From assembly GCF_900156175.1 (NCBI RefSeq), contig NZ_FTMV01000003.1, forward strand, positions 1-64,000: 64,000 nt of DNA, given 5' to 3'. Under the pieces are notes generated by a model, which had not been told where the DNA came from, did not search any database, and saw only the letters and a list, made by a program, of their open reading frames with translations. The stretch is from Janthinobacterium sp. TND4EL3 (GTDB lineage Bacteria; Pseudomonadota; Gammaproteobacteria; Burkholderiales; Burkholderiaceae_D). Numbering within the stretch: the stretch's first letter is position 1; each line of letters starts with the position of its first letter. Shown in pieces: positions 17,456-26,842 of the stretch. The position numbers were made by a program, and so were the translations under genes.

Positions 17456-18127
17456 TCAGGGCGCCGGCGGCTGCTCCACGACCGCCATGCGCCGCGCGAT
17501 GCGCTGCGCCGCTGGCGCATCGCCCGCCTGTTCGGCGCGCAGGCGCTGCACGCCCAGCCAGGCCAGCAGCGGATGGCGCCAGCCCTGGTCCGAGGCCGTG
17601 GCCACGGCCGTGTCGAGCAATTCCGGCGTGGCGCGGCCCGAGCGCAGCAGCACGCCGGCCGCCACCAGCCGCGACAGCGGGTCATCGATGGCCGCCACGG
17701 CGCTGGCGGCGGCCGTGTCGGATGCGGCACCGGCGGCCGCGCGCTGCGCTTCCGGCAGCAGGGCGACGTCGGCCCCTTGCGCCTTGCCGGCCAGGTAAGC
17801 CGCATACGCGCGGTCGGCGTCGCTCGCGTCGGCTTTCAGGGCGTCGAAGCCCGCGCAATCGTCGAAGGCCAGGCTGGCCACGCGCGCGGCGCAGCGCAGC
17901 AGCTCGATGCGCGCCACCAGTTCGAGCTTGCCCGTGCCCGCCACCTGGCTGCGGGCGCGGCGGAATTCCGTCTGCTCGACGAGGGCGTTGCCGCCCAGGT
18001 AAGCGGCTTGAAAACGCTCGACGGAACTTTGCGCATTCATCTTCCAGTCCGGCACGGGCGGGCCGCTGGAGCAGGCGGCCAGCGCCGTCACTAGCAGGGC
18101 AGGCAAGAGGAGCTTGATATTCATCAT
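17456..18127 (-). CDS. MCE-operon lipoprotein
   Basis: The 223-residue product has a signal sequence ending in a lipobox (LLVTALAACSSG, cysteine near residue 18), and a mature part rich in alanine and in predicted helices, possibly TPR-like repeats. It is the last gene of the operon with the MlaE-type permease and the MlaD-type protein; ATGATG at 18122-18127 overlaps the MlaD stop, so either ATG could serve. In MCE systems such a lipoprotein is often an outer-membrane partner, but this one is not like the usual ABC-auxiliary lipoprotein as far as I can see. Confidence 0.75.
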   Translation of the reverse strand: MMNIKLLLPALLVTALAACSSGPPVPDWKMNAQSSVERFQAAYLGGNALVEQTEFRRARSQVAGTGKLELVARIELLRCAARVASLAFDDCAGFDALKADASDADRAYAAYLAGKAQGADVALLPEAQRAAAGAASDTAAASAVAAIDDPLSRLVAAGVLLRSGRATPELLDTAVATASDQGWRHPLLAWLGVQRLRAEQAGDAPAAQRIARRMAVVEQPPAP

Positions 18128-19212
18128 GGCAGTTTGATCTCCGGATTGCGCTTGAATGGCCATTTGCGGTTGATTTCATTGACCAGCTGCTCGACCTTGC
18201 GCAGATTGCTTTCCACGTCCGCGCGCAGCGGGCCCAGGTCGGCGGTCGCCACCCGGGCGTTGGCGCCCACGGCTTGCGCCTCGACCAGCACGGCGTCGAC
18301 TTTTTTCAGGCTGGCGCGCGTGTCGGCCAGCAGGGCGTTCAGCTGCACGATGGTGGCCTGCGCATCCGTCATGACCCCTTTTTCGCCGAAGACGCGCGTA
18401 TCGGCGTTGGCTACCAGGCCATCCGTGCGGCGCGCCAGCTGGTCGGCAGTGACGAGCAGGGCGTTGGCCCGCTCGACGAGCAGGCGCGACTGCTTGTCGT
18501 CGCCCGTCAGCAAGCCCATGGCGCCGCCGGGGCCGCTCAGCTTGCCGGTGACGGCCTGCACGTTGCGCAAGGTGCCGTCGAGCGGGGAATCGGCGCCCGT
18601 CAGGCTGCCCAGGTTGTTGAGCAGGTCTTTCGCGGCGGCCAGCAGGCGGGGGATTTCCGCCGCCATGTCGCCCACCAGCAGGTCGCGCGTGGCGTCGTCG
18701 GGCAGCGGCGGGTCGGTCAGGATGCCGCTGTAGGCGCGCAGCTTGGCGCCGCCCACGATGCCCCGTTCGAGCGTGAAGATGGAGCTGCTGCGCAGCCAGT
18801 GCGCATCCTTGCGCGGCACGTCGATGATGACGCGCGCGCGGCCGTCCGGCGCCAGTTCGATGCGCTGCACGCGGCCGATGGGAAAGCCGGAAAAGGTCAG
18901 GTCGGCGCCCACGCCCACGCCGTCCGAATCGTCGGCCGTCAGCACCAGGGTTTGCGTTGCCTCAAAGGCGCCGCGCGCATACATCAGGTAGACGACGGAG
19001 CCGGCCATCAGCACGAACATGAAGACGAGCAGGATGGCCGCCTTCAGTTCGGCGTGGCGCACGGGCGGCGGCGCGGGCAGCACGGAATCTTGCGTGAGGC
19101 CGGCGGGCGCCGTGACGTCGACCTGGTCGGGATTGGGGGGCTGGCTCTGGCTCATGGATTCTGGCTCTCGTATGGGTGGTTCGGGGATCGCTGGCGGTGG
19201 CGGGCGGGGCAT
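18124..19212 (-). CDS. MlaD/MCE family protein
   Basis: The 362-residue protein has an N-terminal proline-rich cytoplasmic stretch, one membrane anchor (AAILLVFMFVLMAGSVVYLM, about residues 58-78), an MCE domain (about 85-165, with DGVGVGADLTFSGFPIGRV) and a long helical C-terminal part. MCE proteins form hexameric rings that bind phospholipids or other lipids in the periplasm. The start at 19212 overlaps the permease stop (TGATG). An internal ATG at 19155 is possible. It belongs to an operon with the permease upstream and a lipoprotein downstream, but no ATPase gene is present. Confidence 0.9.
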   Translation of the reverse strand: MPRPPPPAIPEPPIREPESMSQSQPPNPDQVDVTAPAGLTQDSVLPAPPPVRHAELKAAILLVFMFVLMAGSVVYLMYARGAFEATQTLVLTADDSDGVGVGADLTFSGFPIGRVQRIELAPDGRARVIIDVPRKDAHWLRSSSIFTLERGIVGGAKLRAYSGILTDPPLPDDATRDLLVGDMAAEIPRLLAAAKDLLNNLGSLTGADSPLDGTLRNVQAVTGKLSGPGGAMGLLTGDDKQSRLLVERANALLVTADQLARRTDGLVANADTRVFGEKGVMTDAQATIVQLNALLADTRASLKKVDAVLVEAQAVGANARVATADLGPLRADVESNLRKVEQLVNEINRKWPFKRNPEIKLP

Positions 19213-20030
19213 CAGTAGTAATTACCCATCAGCGAAGCCACTTCGATCAGCAGGATGACGGAAAACAGGCGCAGCATTTCGGACAGGCCGTGCGCGGCCC
19301 ACAGGCGGTTGCGCCGCCCGTGCGGGTCTTCCGGATAATAGGAGGCGGCCAGCGGAATCAGGGCCACGGCAAAGCTGAAGAAGATGACCTTGAGCATCAG
19401 GATCAGGGCCACGGCCGGATTGAAGATCTGTCCCACCACGCGCGTGTAGCCTTGCAGCGCCCACGGCGTAAAACCGTAGATCGTCAGGTAGGCGAGGATA
19501 AGCGAGGTGACGCAGCTGACGATGGCCAGCATCCACACGGCGAAGATGCCGGACATGACGCGTGGAAAGTACTCGCGGCGCAGCAGGTCGATGCCCTGGC
19601 GCTGCATGGTGTCGAGCATGCCGGACGAGCGCATTTGCGCAAACGCAATGCCGTCGGGCAGGGTCAGGCGCAGGGCGACGAACAGGGCGGCCGTCAGCGG
19701 TATCAGTTCCAGCACCAGCACGCGCACCACCATTTCCAGCGCATAGCGCGACAGGCCGTAGCTTTGCGCGCTGACGACGACGATGCGGATCAGCACCAGG
19801 CTGACGAGCGCGCAGGCCACGCTGAACCACACGAGGTTGGGCGCCGTGTTCGTTACCAGCCGGTGCGCGAGGATGGGGCGGTTGTCGCGGTTATAGCTCG
19901 ACGGCGACAGGGCCAGCGAAAACACGAGGATGGCGAAATGCAGCATGCGCCACCAGCTGACCAGCCAGGCCATGGTGGCCCGGTGCAGGCGGCGCAGGCT
20001 GATGATGAGGGAGACGGAGAGGGTCATCAT
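19212..20030 (-). CDS. MlaE-type ABC transporter permease
   Basis: The 272-residue membrane protein belongs to the MlaE/YrbE permease family, which pairs with an ATPase and an MCE protein to move lipids between inner and outer membranes. Visible features are about five membrane segments and the family stretch LPLTAALFVALRL-like IPLTAALFVALRLTLPDGIA followed by the MRSSGMLDT region. It overlaps the MCE gene by one base. The ATPase that normally lies beside it is absent from both flanks: LysR upstream, lipoprotein downstream. Confidence 0.88.
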   Translation of the reverse strand: MMTLSVSLIISLRRLHRATMAWLVSWWRMLHFAILVFSLALSPSSYNRDNRPILAHRLVTNTAPNLVWFSVACALVSLVLIRIVVVSAQSYGLSRYALEMVVRVLVLELIPLTAALFVALRLTLPDGIAFAQMRSSGMLDTMQRQGIDLLRREYFPRVMSGIFAVWMLAIVSCVTSLILAYLTIYGFTPWALQGYTRVVGQIFNPAVALILMLKVIFFSFAVALIPLAASYYPEDPHGRRNRLWAAHGLSEMLRLFSVILLIEVASLMGNYY

Positions 20031-20099
20031 GGCATCTTAACATTGCATGCGTTCGATACAAGCGATTGTGCAGCAGTGCGGCCGTGGCTGGCAGCCTGG

Positions 20100-20966
20100 C
20101 TATTGACCGGCCACGCTGGCAATGATGGCGTCGGCCGCCGCGCGCACGCGGGCCGAGCGGTTCAGGTCGGCGTGCATGACGAGCCACACGTCGTAGCTTT
20201 CCGCCCGCTCGGGCCAGATGCGCACGAGCTGCGGGTCGATGTCGCCCAGGTGGGTGGCCAGCTCGGCCACGCCCAGGCCCGCGCGCGTGGCTTCCTGCAG
20301 CATGGCCGCCGAATTGACTTCCATGGCGACCCGGGCGTTGGCGACGGGCTCGCCCGCGATTTTCTCGGCATGGCGCGGCGTCACGGACTGGTGGTAGATG
20401 ACGATGTCATGGCCGGCCAGCGCCGTGCCGCGCACGGGTTCGCCCCGTTCGGCCAGGTAGCTTTTTGAGGCGTACAGGCCCAGGCTGCGCTTGACGAGGT
20501 GGCGCGAGATCAGGTCCGGGTCGGTGGGGCGCACGCCGCGCACGGCCAGGTCCGCCTCGCGCCGCGTCAGGCTGGCCAGCGCGGGCGCCACGTTGAGCAC
20601 GATGCGGATGTCCGGGTGGGCCGCGTGCAGCCGCTGCATGGCGCGGATGACGAAATGGCTGGCCATGGTGTCCGTGGTGGCCACGCGCACCAGGCCGCTT
20701 AAACGGGTATCGACGCCCTGCATCTCGCGCTGCAGCTTGTCGGCCGCCCGCTCCATCGCTTCGGCGGCCGTCAGCGCCAGCTCGCCGGCCGGCGTGGGCA
20801 CGTAGCCCGACGGCGTGCGCAGGAACAGGGTGGCGCCCAGCGAGCTTTCCAGCGCGGCCAGGCGGCGCCCGCACGTGGCCTGGTCGATGCACAGCAGGGC
20901 GGCCGCGGCGCGCAGGGTGCCGGCCCGGCCGATGGCCAGAAAGATGCGTGCGTTATCCCAGTCCAA
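20100..20966 (-). CDS. LysR family transcriptional regulator
   Basis: This 288-residue LysR-type regulator has a winged helix at the N-terminus (DWDNARIFLAIGRAGTLRAAAALL...) and an effector domain behind it. I place the start at a TTG (20966) because AGGAG lies 7 nt upstream and the protein then has the normal family length; the longer ATG starts (21005 and beyond) lack a ribosome site and add residues unlike the family. It is divergent from a drug/metabolite exporter gene of the MFS type and probably controls it. Confidence 0.9.
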   Translation of the reverse strand: MDWDNARIFLAIGRAGTLRAAAALLCIDQATCGRRLAALESSLGATLFLRTPSGYVPTPAGELALTAAEAMERAADKLQREMQGVDTRLSGLVRVATTDTMASHFVIRAMQRLHAAHPDIRIVLNVAPALASLTRREADLAVRGVRPTDPDLISRHLVKRSLGLYASKSYLAERGEPVRGTALAGHDIVIYHQSVTPRHAEKIAGEPVANARVAMEVNSAAMLQEATRAGLGVAELATHLGDIDPQLVRIWPERAESYDVWLVMHADLNRSARVRAAADAIIASVAGQ

Positions 20967-20989
20967 GCTGCTTCTCCTATTGCATATGG

Positions 20990-21007
20990 TGATGCATTTT
21001 TGCATCA
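20990..21007. promoter_or_regulatory. Candidate operator between LysR and MFS genes
   Basis: TGATGCA (20990-20996) and TGCATCA (21001-21007) form a perfect 7-bp dyad with a 4-nt T spacer, and a further TGCAT lies at 20981. It sits 25 bp upstream of the LysR TTG and about 80 bp upstream of the MFS gene. LysR-type proteins often bind such dyads. The call rests on symmetry and position only. Confidence 0.45.
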
Positions 21008-21087
21008 AGGTGCCGAGTTTATGCCTGTTTACTGCATCGTGCAACGCTCGCATACTGGCTGCCCCGTTGTCCCTGCAAGGAAATATC

Positions 21088-22461
21088 ATGATTGCCCCCA
21101 CACCACGCCGCGCCAGCGGCTTGATCCTGCTGACCCTGGCCTTCGGCTTCGTCATGGCCATGCTCGACGTCACGGCCGTCAACGTGGCGCTGTCCGATAT
21201 CGCGCTGGACTTGCATATTCCGCTGACGGGCCTGGTCTGGGTGGTCGATGGCTACACCCTGACGTTCGCCGCGCTGCTGCTGGCCGGCGGCGCGCTGGCC
21301 GACCGCTACGGGCCGAAAGCCGTGTACCAGGGCGGCCTGGGCGTCTTCCTGCTCGGCTCGGTGCTGTGCGGCGCCGCGCCCGACGGGCATTTCCTCACGG
21401 CCGCGCGCCTGCTGCAGGGGGCGGGCGCGGCCCTGTTCATGCCCAGTTCGCTCAGCCTGCTCACGCACAGTTTTGACGACGAGCGCGAACGCACGCGCAT
21501 GCTCGGTGCCTGGTCGGCGCTGGTGGGCGTGGCCGGTGCGTCCGGCCCCCTGATCGGCGGCATCCTCGTGCACCAGTTCGGCTGGCGCAGCGTGTTCTGG
21601 GTCAACGTGCCGCTGGGCGTGCTGGCCATCGTCATGGCGCAGCAGCTCTTGGTGGCGCCGGCGCGCCAGCCGCGCGATCTGTCGCTGTTCAGCCATGCGC
21701 TGGGCGTGGCGGCGCTGGCGGGCCTCAGTTTCGTGCTGATCGAAGGCCCCGTGCTGGGCTGGCTGTCGCCCGGCGTGCTGGCGGCGGGCGCCTTGACCTT
21801 GCTGTCGGCCTGGCATTTGCTGCGGCGCGAGCGCAGCGGCAGCCATCCGTTGTTGCCGCGTGAACTGTTTCACAGCAGCAGCTTCGGCGCGGCCAATGGC
21901 GTGGGCTTTCTGATCAATTTCTGCGTGTTCGGGCAATTGTTCTTGTTGAGCCTGTTTTTGCAGCAGTCGGGCGGCGCCGACGCCCTGCAGTCGGGCTTGC
22001 GCCTGCTGCCCATGATGGCGGCCTATACGGTGGGCAATTTCATGGCGGGAAGTATTGCGGCGCGCCATGGCACGCGTAGGCCCATGCTGGCGGGCTTGCT
22101 GGTGGGCGCCGTCATGGCCTTGCTGCTGATGGGCTTGCGTCCGGGTACGCCGTATGGCTGGCTGGCGCTGGGCACGGCCGTCATGAATGTGGCCATCGGC
22201 ATCGCCATTCCCGCCATGACGGCCACCGTGATGCAGGTGGCCGGCAAGCAACATGCGAACAGCGCGGCGGCGGCCCTGAATGCGAACCGCCAAATCGGCG
22301 CGCTGGTGGGCGTGGCGCTGATCGGCAGCATCCTGCATATGCTGCCCGACTGGTCGCTGCGCCTGCCGCTGGCCTACGCGACGATCGCCGCCGCGTATGG
22401 CCTGGCGGCGGGCCTCGTCTACCGGCACGTGCATGTGCCGAAGGCCGTGGCCGCCGCGTGA
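21088..22461 (+). CDS. MFS transporter, DHA2 (EmrB/QacA-like) family
   Basis: The 457-residue protein is a major-facilitator exporter of the 14-helix DHA2 type. The opening motif AMLDVTAVNVALSDIA, the loop GGALADRYGPK and the motif-C-like GASGPLIGGILV identify it. Such pumps export drugs or metabolites with proton antiport. The ATG at 21088 follows AAGGAAAT. The divergent LysR gene is the likely regulator and the short dyad between them the likely operator. Substrate is unknown. Confidence 0.92.
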   Translation: MIAPTPRRASGLILLTLAFGFVMAMLDVTAVNVALSDIALDLHIPLTGLVWVVDGYTLTFAALLLAGGALADRYGPKAVYQGGLGVFLLGSVLCGAAPDGHFLTAARLLQGAGAALFMPSSLSLLTHSFDDERERTRMLGAWSALVGVAGASGPLIGGILVHQFGWRSVFWVNVPLGVLAIVMAQQLLVAPARQPRDLSLFSHALGVAALAGLSFVLIEGPVLGWLSPGVLAAGALTLLSAWHLLRRERSGSHPLLPRELFHSSSFGAANGVGFLINFCVFGQLFLLSLFLQQSGGADALQSGLRLLPMMAAYTVGNFMAGSIAARHGTRRPMLAGLLVGAVMALLLMGLRPGTPYGWLALGTAVMNVAIGIAIPAMTATVMQVAGKQHANSAAAALNANRQIGALVGVALIGSILHMLPDWSLRLPLAYATIAAAYGLAAGLVYRHVHVPKAVAAA

Positions 22462-22476
22462 GCGCTTAGGGCACGC

Positions 22477-23124
22477 TTATTTCCCGTGCTTGCTGCGCCA
22501 TTCGACCAGCTCTTCGATGGTGAGGATCGGCATGCCGTGCAGCTCGGCGAAGCGCTCGATATCGTCGCCGCGCATCATGGTACCGTCCGGATTCATCAGC
22601 TCGCACAGCACGGCGGCCGGGTTCAGGCCCGCCAGGCGCGACAGGTCGACGGAGCCTTCCGTGTGGCCGCGGCGTTCGAGCACGCCGCCGGGCGCGGCGC
22701 GCAGGGGGAAGACGTGGCCGGGGCGTACCAGGTCGGCCGGCTTGGCGTCCGGCGCGATGGCGGCGCGGATGGTGGTGACGCGGTCGGCGGCCGACACGCC
22801 CGTCGTGACGCCGTCGCGCGCCTCGATGGATACCGTGAACGGCGTGCCATAGCGGCTGCCGTTGTCGGACGACATGGGCGGCAATTCCAGCTTGCTGACG
22901 ACATCCGTCGGCAGGCACAGGCAGACGATGCCGCTGCATTCGCGGATCAAGAGGGCCATGGTTTCGTTGGTGAGTTTCTCGGCAGACAGGATCAGGTCGG
23001 CTTCGTTTTCGCGGTCGAAATCGTCGAGCAGGATGACGGGAATGCCGGCGCGCATGGCGGCCAGGGCGGACTGGATGCGACCTTCGAGGTCGCTGGAAAG
23101 CAGGGTATAGCTGTTGACTAACAT
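22477..23124 (-). CDS. ribB: 3,4-dihydroxy-2-butanone 4-phosphate synthase
   Basis: The 215-residue enzyme converts ribulose 5-phosphate to 3,4-dihydroxy-2-butanone 4-phosphate and formate in riboflavin synthesis. The metal-binding [12 protein letters not shown] (near residue 35) and the later [14 protein letters not shown] are family signatures. There is no fused GTP cyclohydrolase II domain, so this is the stand-alone RibB form as in E. coli. The ATG at 23124 has GAGGAG upstream. The gene is not in a riboflavin operon and is controlled by its own FMN riboswitch about 100 nt upstream. Confidence 0.97.
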   Translation of the reverse strand: MLVNSYTLLSSDLEGRIQSALAAMRAGIPVILLDDFDRENEADLILSAEKLTNETMALLIRECSGIVCLCLPTDVVSKLELPPMSSDNGSRYGTPFTVSIEARDGVTTGVSAADRVTTIRAAIAPDAKPADLVRPGHVFPLRAAPGGVLERRGHTEGSVDLSRLAGLNPAAVLCELMNPDGTMMRGDDIERFAELHGMPILTIEELVEWRSKHGK

Positions 23125-23221
23125 GGTGAAACGCTCCTCGCATAGGCGAAAAACGCTGCAGGGCAAGCGAATAGACGCAACTGGCCGCATCGCCGTGGCG
23201 ATGGGACATCACACTACTGCA

Positions 23222-23366
23222 CATCTTCTTTCATCCGGACTATACCGTCGGCCCCGGAATCACACCGGATCTGCTGACCTCGCCAAGCGGTGCCTGGAAA
23301 GCGCTCGCGGGCTTGACCGTTGCCGGTCTTACCGCCGGTGGGGAATCGCACCCCGCCCCGAAGACG
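23222..23366 (-). ncRNA. FMN riboswitch (RFN element)
   Basis: Read on the minus strand this begins with CTTCGGGGCGGGGTG and continues with the RFN hallmarks GATTCCCCACCGGCGGT, AGCCCGCGAGCG, GGTCAGCAGATCCGGTG, ATTCCGGGGCCGACGGTAT and AGTCCGGATG near 23235. These are the conserved blocks of the six-helix FMN aptamer in the right order. It lies in the leader of ribB, with about 100 nt between aptamer and start codon for the expression platform. Binding of FMN should lower ribB expression. Confidence 0.97.
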
Positions 23367-23552
23367 TCGTTGTGCCGGTCCACATGACCGGCGGCAATAC
23401 TTTAGCACAATTGAAAAAAAGCGGCAGGGCACGGATGAGTTTGTCGTTCGGCAAAGTTGCCGGGGGAAAGGAGTTTTCCCTAAGCTATTTTTAATGGCGG
23501 AAACAGGATTTCAGTGTAAGGTATGTCTACTGAATCTTACCGTTGAGAATAC

Positions 23553-26396
23553 ATGAAGCTGAGTAAATTACGCCTGATCTCGGGCGCCGTCTTGCTGGCG
23601 TGCGCCTGCCTGGCCCAGGCGGAAATCCGTTTGAGCGACCCCCTGCCGCTGGCACCAGAAGTGACCGTCGGCAAACTGCCAAACGGCCTGACCTATTACA
23701 TCAAGAAAAATGCCCGTCCCGCGCAGAAAGTCGAGCTGCGCCTGGTGGTGAAAGCCGGCTCCATCCTGGAAGACGATGACCAGCAAGGCCTGGCGCATTT
23801 CACGGAACACATGGCGTTCAATGGTTCCACGCATTTCAAGCGCAATGAACTCATTTCCTATTTGCAATCGATCGGCGTGAAGTTCGGCGCCGACCTGAAC
23901 GCCTACACGAGTTTCGATGAAACCGTCTACGTGCTGCCGATTCCGACGAACAGGAAGGAGAACCTGGAAAAGGGTTTTCTCGTGCTGGAAGACTGGGCGC
24001 ATGGCTTGAAATTCAATCCGGCCGACATCAACAGCGAGCGCGGCATCGTGCTGGAAGAGGCGCGCCTGGGCAAGGGTGCCAGCGACCGCATGAACAAGGT
24101 GCTGTATCCGAAGCTGCTGAACGGCTCGCGCTATGCGCAGCGCATGCCGATTGGCAAGGAATCGGTGCTGAAAACCTTCAAGCCCGAGGCCATCAAGCGT
24201 TTCTACAAGGATTGGTACCGTCCCGACCTGATGGCCGTGATGGTGGTCGGTGACGTGGAGCCGGGCCAGGCTGAAAAGCTGATCCGGCAGCATTTCGGCA
24301 AGCTGAAAAACCCCGCGACACCGCGTCCGCGCCTGTATGCGGAAGTGCCGCAGCGCGCGCAGACGGAAGCGCTGGTGATCACGGACAAGGAAGCGCCCGA
24401 CGACAGCGTCTTCATCCGCTACCCCATCCGTCCCGCGCAGGAACCCGTCACCATCGCCGACTACCGCCGCCAGATGATCGAGAACCTGTACGGCCAGATG
24501 CTCAGCGCGCGCATGCAGGAATTGACGCAGCAGGCCAATCCGCCGTTCATCCAGGGCGGCAGCAGCATGGGCAAGCTGGTGCGCGGCTATGAATCGTTCA
24601 GCGCGTATGCCTTGCTGGGCAAGGGCGGCGTGCAGCCGGCCATCGACGCGCTGGTGCAGGAAGACGAGCGGGCGCGCCGCTTCGGCTTCAGCCAGGACGA
24701 GCTGGACCGTGCGCGCAAGGACATGCTGCGCAACTACGAGCGCGCGTACAGCGAACGCGACAAATCCGATTCCTCGGGCTTCGTGGCCGAGTATTCGCGC
24801 AATTTCCTGGAACAGGAAGCCATCCCCGGCATCGCCAACGAGCTGATGTACGCGCAGGAACTCTTGCCGCAGGTGACCTTGCGGGAAATCAACGAGACGG
24901 TGGCCAAGGTGATCCCCGACCAGCAAAAGAAGCTGGTGGTCTTCATGGGCGCCGAACCGAAGGCGGGTGATGCGGCCTCGAACGTGCCGACGCAGCAGCA
25001 ATTGCTCGACGCCGTGGCGCAGGCCGAGCAGCAAACCGTCGAGCCGCGCACGGAAAAGGTGCTGGCCAGCAAGCTGATGGATGGCCCGCCGGCCGGCGGC
25101 AGCATCGTCTCGGAAAAGCTCAACAGCGCCATCGGCGTGACGGAGCTGATTCTGGGCAATGGCGTGCGCGTGCTGCTGAAACCGACGGACTTCAAGAACG
25201 ACCAGGTGCTGATGGGCTCGACCCGCTTCGGCGGCCAGTCGCTGTTCGGCGACGCCGACATCTACAACGCCCGCTACGCCAGCGCCGTCGTCGGCAGCAT
25301 GGGCTTGAAGGATCTGGCGCCGCTGGACCTGCAAAAAGTGTTGGCTGGCAAGACGGTCAACGTGGGCGCCTCGCTGGGCGAACTGAGCGAAGGCTTTGGC
25401 GCTTCGGCCAGCAGCGCCGACGTGGAAGCCATGCTGCAGCTGGTGACCCTGTACTTCAACGACGTGCGCAAGGATGCGGGCCTGTACCAGTCCTTCATCG
25501 GCAAGCAGCAGGACCTGGCGAAAAACAGCATGGCGCAGCCGGAAGCCGTGTTTTATGACGCCGTCCAGCACGCCACGTTCGGCGACAGCCCCCGCGTCGA
25601 CGGCGTGCCGCGCGCGGCCGATTTCGACAAGGTGGGCCTGGAGCGTTCGCTGGAAATCTTCCGCCAGCGCTTTTCCAGCGCGCGCGGCATGACGTTCATC
25701 TTCACGGGCAGTTTTCAGCTCGACAAGATCAAGCCTTTGATCGCCGGCTACCTGGGCACCTTGCCCGCGGGCGAAGTGGCGCATGCCTACCGCGACGTGG
25801 GCTTGCGCCCCGTGAGCGGCGTGGTCAAGAAGAATGTCTACATGGGCAGCGAGCCGAAGAGCACGATTTCCATCTCCTTCAATGGCAACGTGGCGTATTC
25901 GGAAGAGCAAAAGCTGACCCTGCAGGCGCTGGGCGAGGTGCTGAACCTGAAAGTCATCGAAGTGCTGCGTGAAAAGATGGGCATGATCTACGGCGGCGGC
26001 TTCGAGACGGCCATGGGCCAGCATCCGTACGGCTACTATTCGGTGGCGCTGAACCTGCCGACAGGGCCGGAACATGTCGACAAGGTGATCGCCGCCGCCT
26101 TTGCCGAAATCAGCAAGATGAAGACGGACGGGCCATCGGCGGCGGACCTCGAAAAGGTCAAGCTGAACTGGATCACGCGCCAGCAGAAGTCCTTGCGGGA
26201 AAATAATTACTGGATGAGCCAGCTGATGGCTTCCGTGACCCAGGGCCGCGACCCCGCGCACATCCTGCGTTTCGAGCAGCGCGTGCGGGCCATCACGCCA
26301 CAAGCCATCAGGCAGGCGGCGCAGCGTTACCTGGACATGAACAATTACGTGCAGGTGGTCTTGTATCCGGAACGTAAAAATGTTGCCGTCAAGTAA
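23553..26396 (+). CDS. M16 family zinc metallopeptidase, tandem-domain (PqqL-like)
   Basis: The 947-residue secreted peptidase has a signal peptide (residues 1 to about 23, ends CLAQA) and two M16 halves. The first carries the inverted zinc motif HxxEH at H82-F-T-E85-H86 and a downstream glutamate (around the GIVLEEARLG segment). The second half (from about 530) lacks the motif and is the structural half. Such proteins cut peptides in the periplasm. It is monocistronic between ribB and a small-protein gene. The open frame on the opposite strand across the gene is a GC-rich shadow. Confidence 0.93.
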   Translation: MKLSKLRLISGAVLLACACLAQAEIRLSDPLPLAPEVTVGKLPNGLTYYIKKNARPAQKVELRLVVKAGSILEDDDQQGLAHFTEHMAFNGSTHFKRNELISYLQSIGVKFGADLNAYTSFDETVYVLPIPTNRKENLEKGFLVLEDWAHGLKFNPADINSERGIVLEEARLGKGASDRMNKVLYPKLLNGSRYAQRMPIGKESVLKTFKPEAIKRFYKDWYRPDLMAVMVVGDVEPGQAEKLIRQHFGKLKNPATPRPRLYAEVPQRAQTEALVITDKEAPDDSVFIRYPIRPAQEPVTIADYRRQMIENLYGQMLSARMQELTQQANPPFIQGGSSMGKLVRGYESFSAYALLGKGGVQPAIDALVQEDERARRFGFSQDELDRARKDMLRNYERAYSERDKSDSSGFVAEYSRNFLEQEAIPGIANELMYAQELLPQVTLREINETVAKVIPDQQKKLVVFMGAEPKAGDAASNVPTQQQLLDAVAQAEQQTVEPRTEKVLASKLMDGPPAGGSIVSEKLNSAIGVTELILGNGVRVLLKPTDFKNDQVLMGSTRFGGQSLFGDADIYNARYASAVVGSMGLKDLAPLDLQKVLAGKTVNVGASLGELSEGFGASASSADVEAMLQLVTLYFNDVRKDAGLYQSFIGKQQDLAKNSMAQPEAVFYDAVQHATFGDSPRVDGVPRAADFDKVGLERSLEIFRQRFSSARGMTFIFTGSFQLDKIKPLIAGYLGTLPAGEVAHAYRDVGLRPVSGVVKKNVYMGSEPKSTISISFNGNVAYSEEQKLTLQALGEVLNLKVIEVLREKMGMIYGGGFETAMGQHPYGYYSVALNLPTGPEHVDKVIAAAFAEISKMKTDGPSAADLEKVKLNWITRQQKSLRENNYWMSQLMASVTQGRDPAHILRFEQRVRAITPQAIRQAAQRYLDMNNYVQVVLYPERKNVAVK

Positions 26397-26502
26397 TACT
26401 TCTTGATCGCGTGCAGGCGTCGGCATGGCCGCGAAGCTGTTAAACTGTCGGCAATGGATGTAATACCGCAGTTTTATAACGTAAATACGCAAGGACAGCA
26501 CG

Positions 26503-26700
26503 ATGGCTAAGAAAGAAGAACTCGATCCGGAAACCCTGGAATTGATCAACTGGTGTATCGAAGTCGAAGGCTTCCTCGTGGCTGGCGGCGCCACCGTGGC
26601 GCAGGCGCAGGACCATATCGAAGAGCAGGTCGAGTGGTTCACCGACCAGTTCTACGATGGCTTGACGCCGGAAGAGGCGGCCAAGGAAGCCTTGGCCTGA
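26503..26700 (+). CDS. Small acidic conserved-looking protein, unknown function
   Basis: The 65-residue protein is acidic and helical ([20 protein letters not shown] ... [21 protein letters not shown]), with a well-placed start after AAGGACAGC. It looks like a real gene by its ribosome site, codon use and the terminator behind it, but I recognise no family. The single cysteine and the tryptophans suggest a folded domain. It is transcribed alone between the M16 peptidase and a chemoreceptor gene. Confidence 0.75.
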   Translation: MAKKEELDPETLELINWCIEVEGFLVAGGATVAQAQDHIEEQVEWFTDQFYDGLTPEEAAKEALA

Positions 26701-26729
26701 CTTTTCAGCAAGATTTCAGCAGGACATAT

Positions 26730-26782
26730 GCGGGCGGTGCCTGCCGGGCATCAGCCCGGTAGCGCCGCCCGCTTTGCTTTTC
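26730..26782 (+). terminator. GC-rich hairpin terminator
   Basis: A long stem formed by GCGGGCGG (26730-26737) and the complementary segment near 26763-26772, with an inner CCGGGC/GCCCGG pairing, is followed by TTTGCTTTT. It separates the 65-residue protein gene from the chemoreceptor gene. Confidence 0.7.
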
Positions 26783-26842
26783 CGAAAAGATTTCCACAGG
26801 GAAATTGTTTATAATTCCACGTTTTTTTCTACCCAGGCTCCC

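Noticed and set aside
23568..26642. Open frame of about 1000 codons antisense to the M16 peptidase gene
   Set aside because: The sense strand codes for a complete peptidase with signal peptide and HxxEH; the antisense frame has shadow composition and no family signature.
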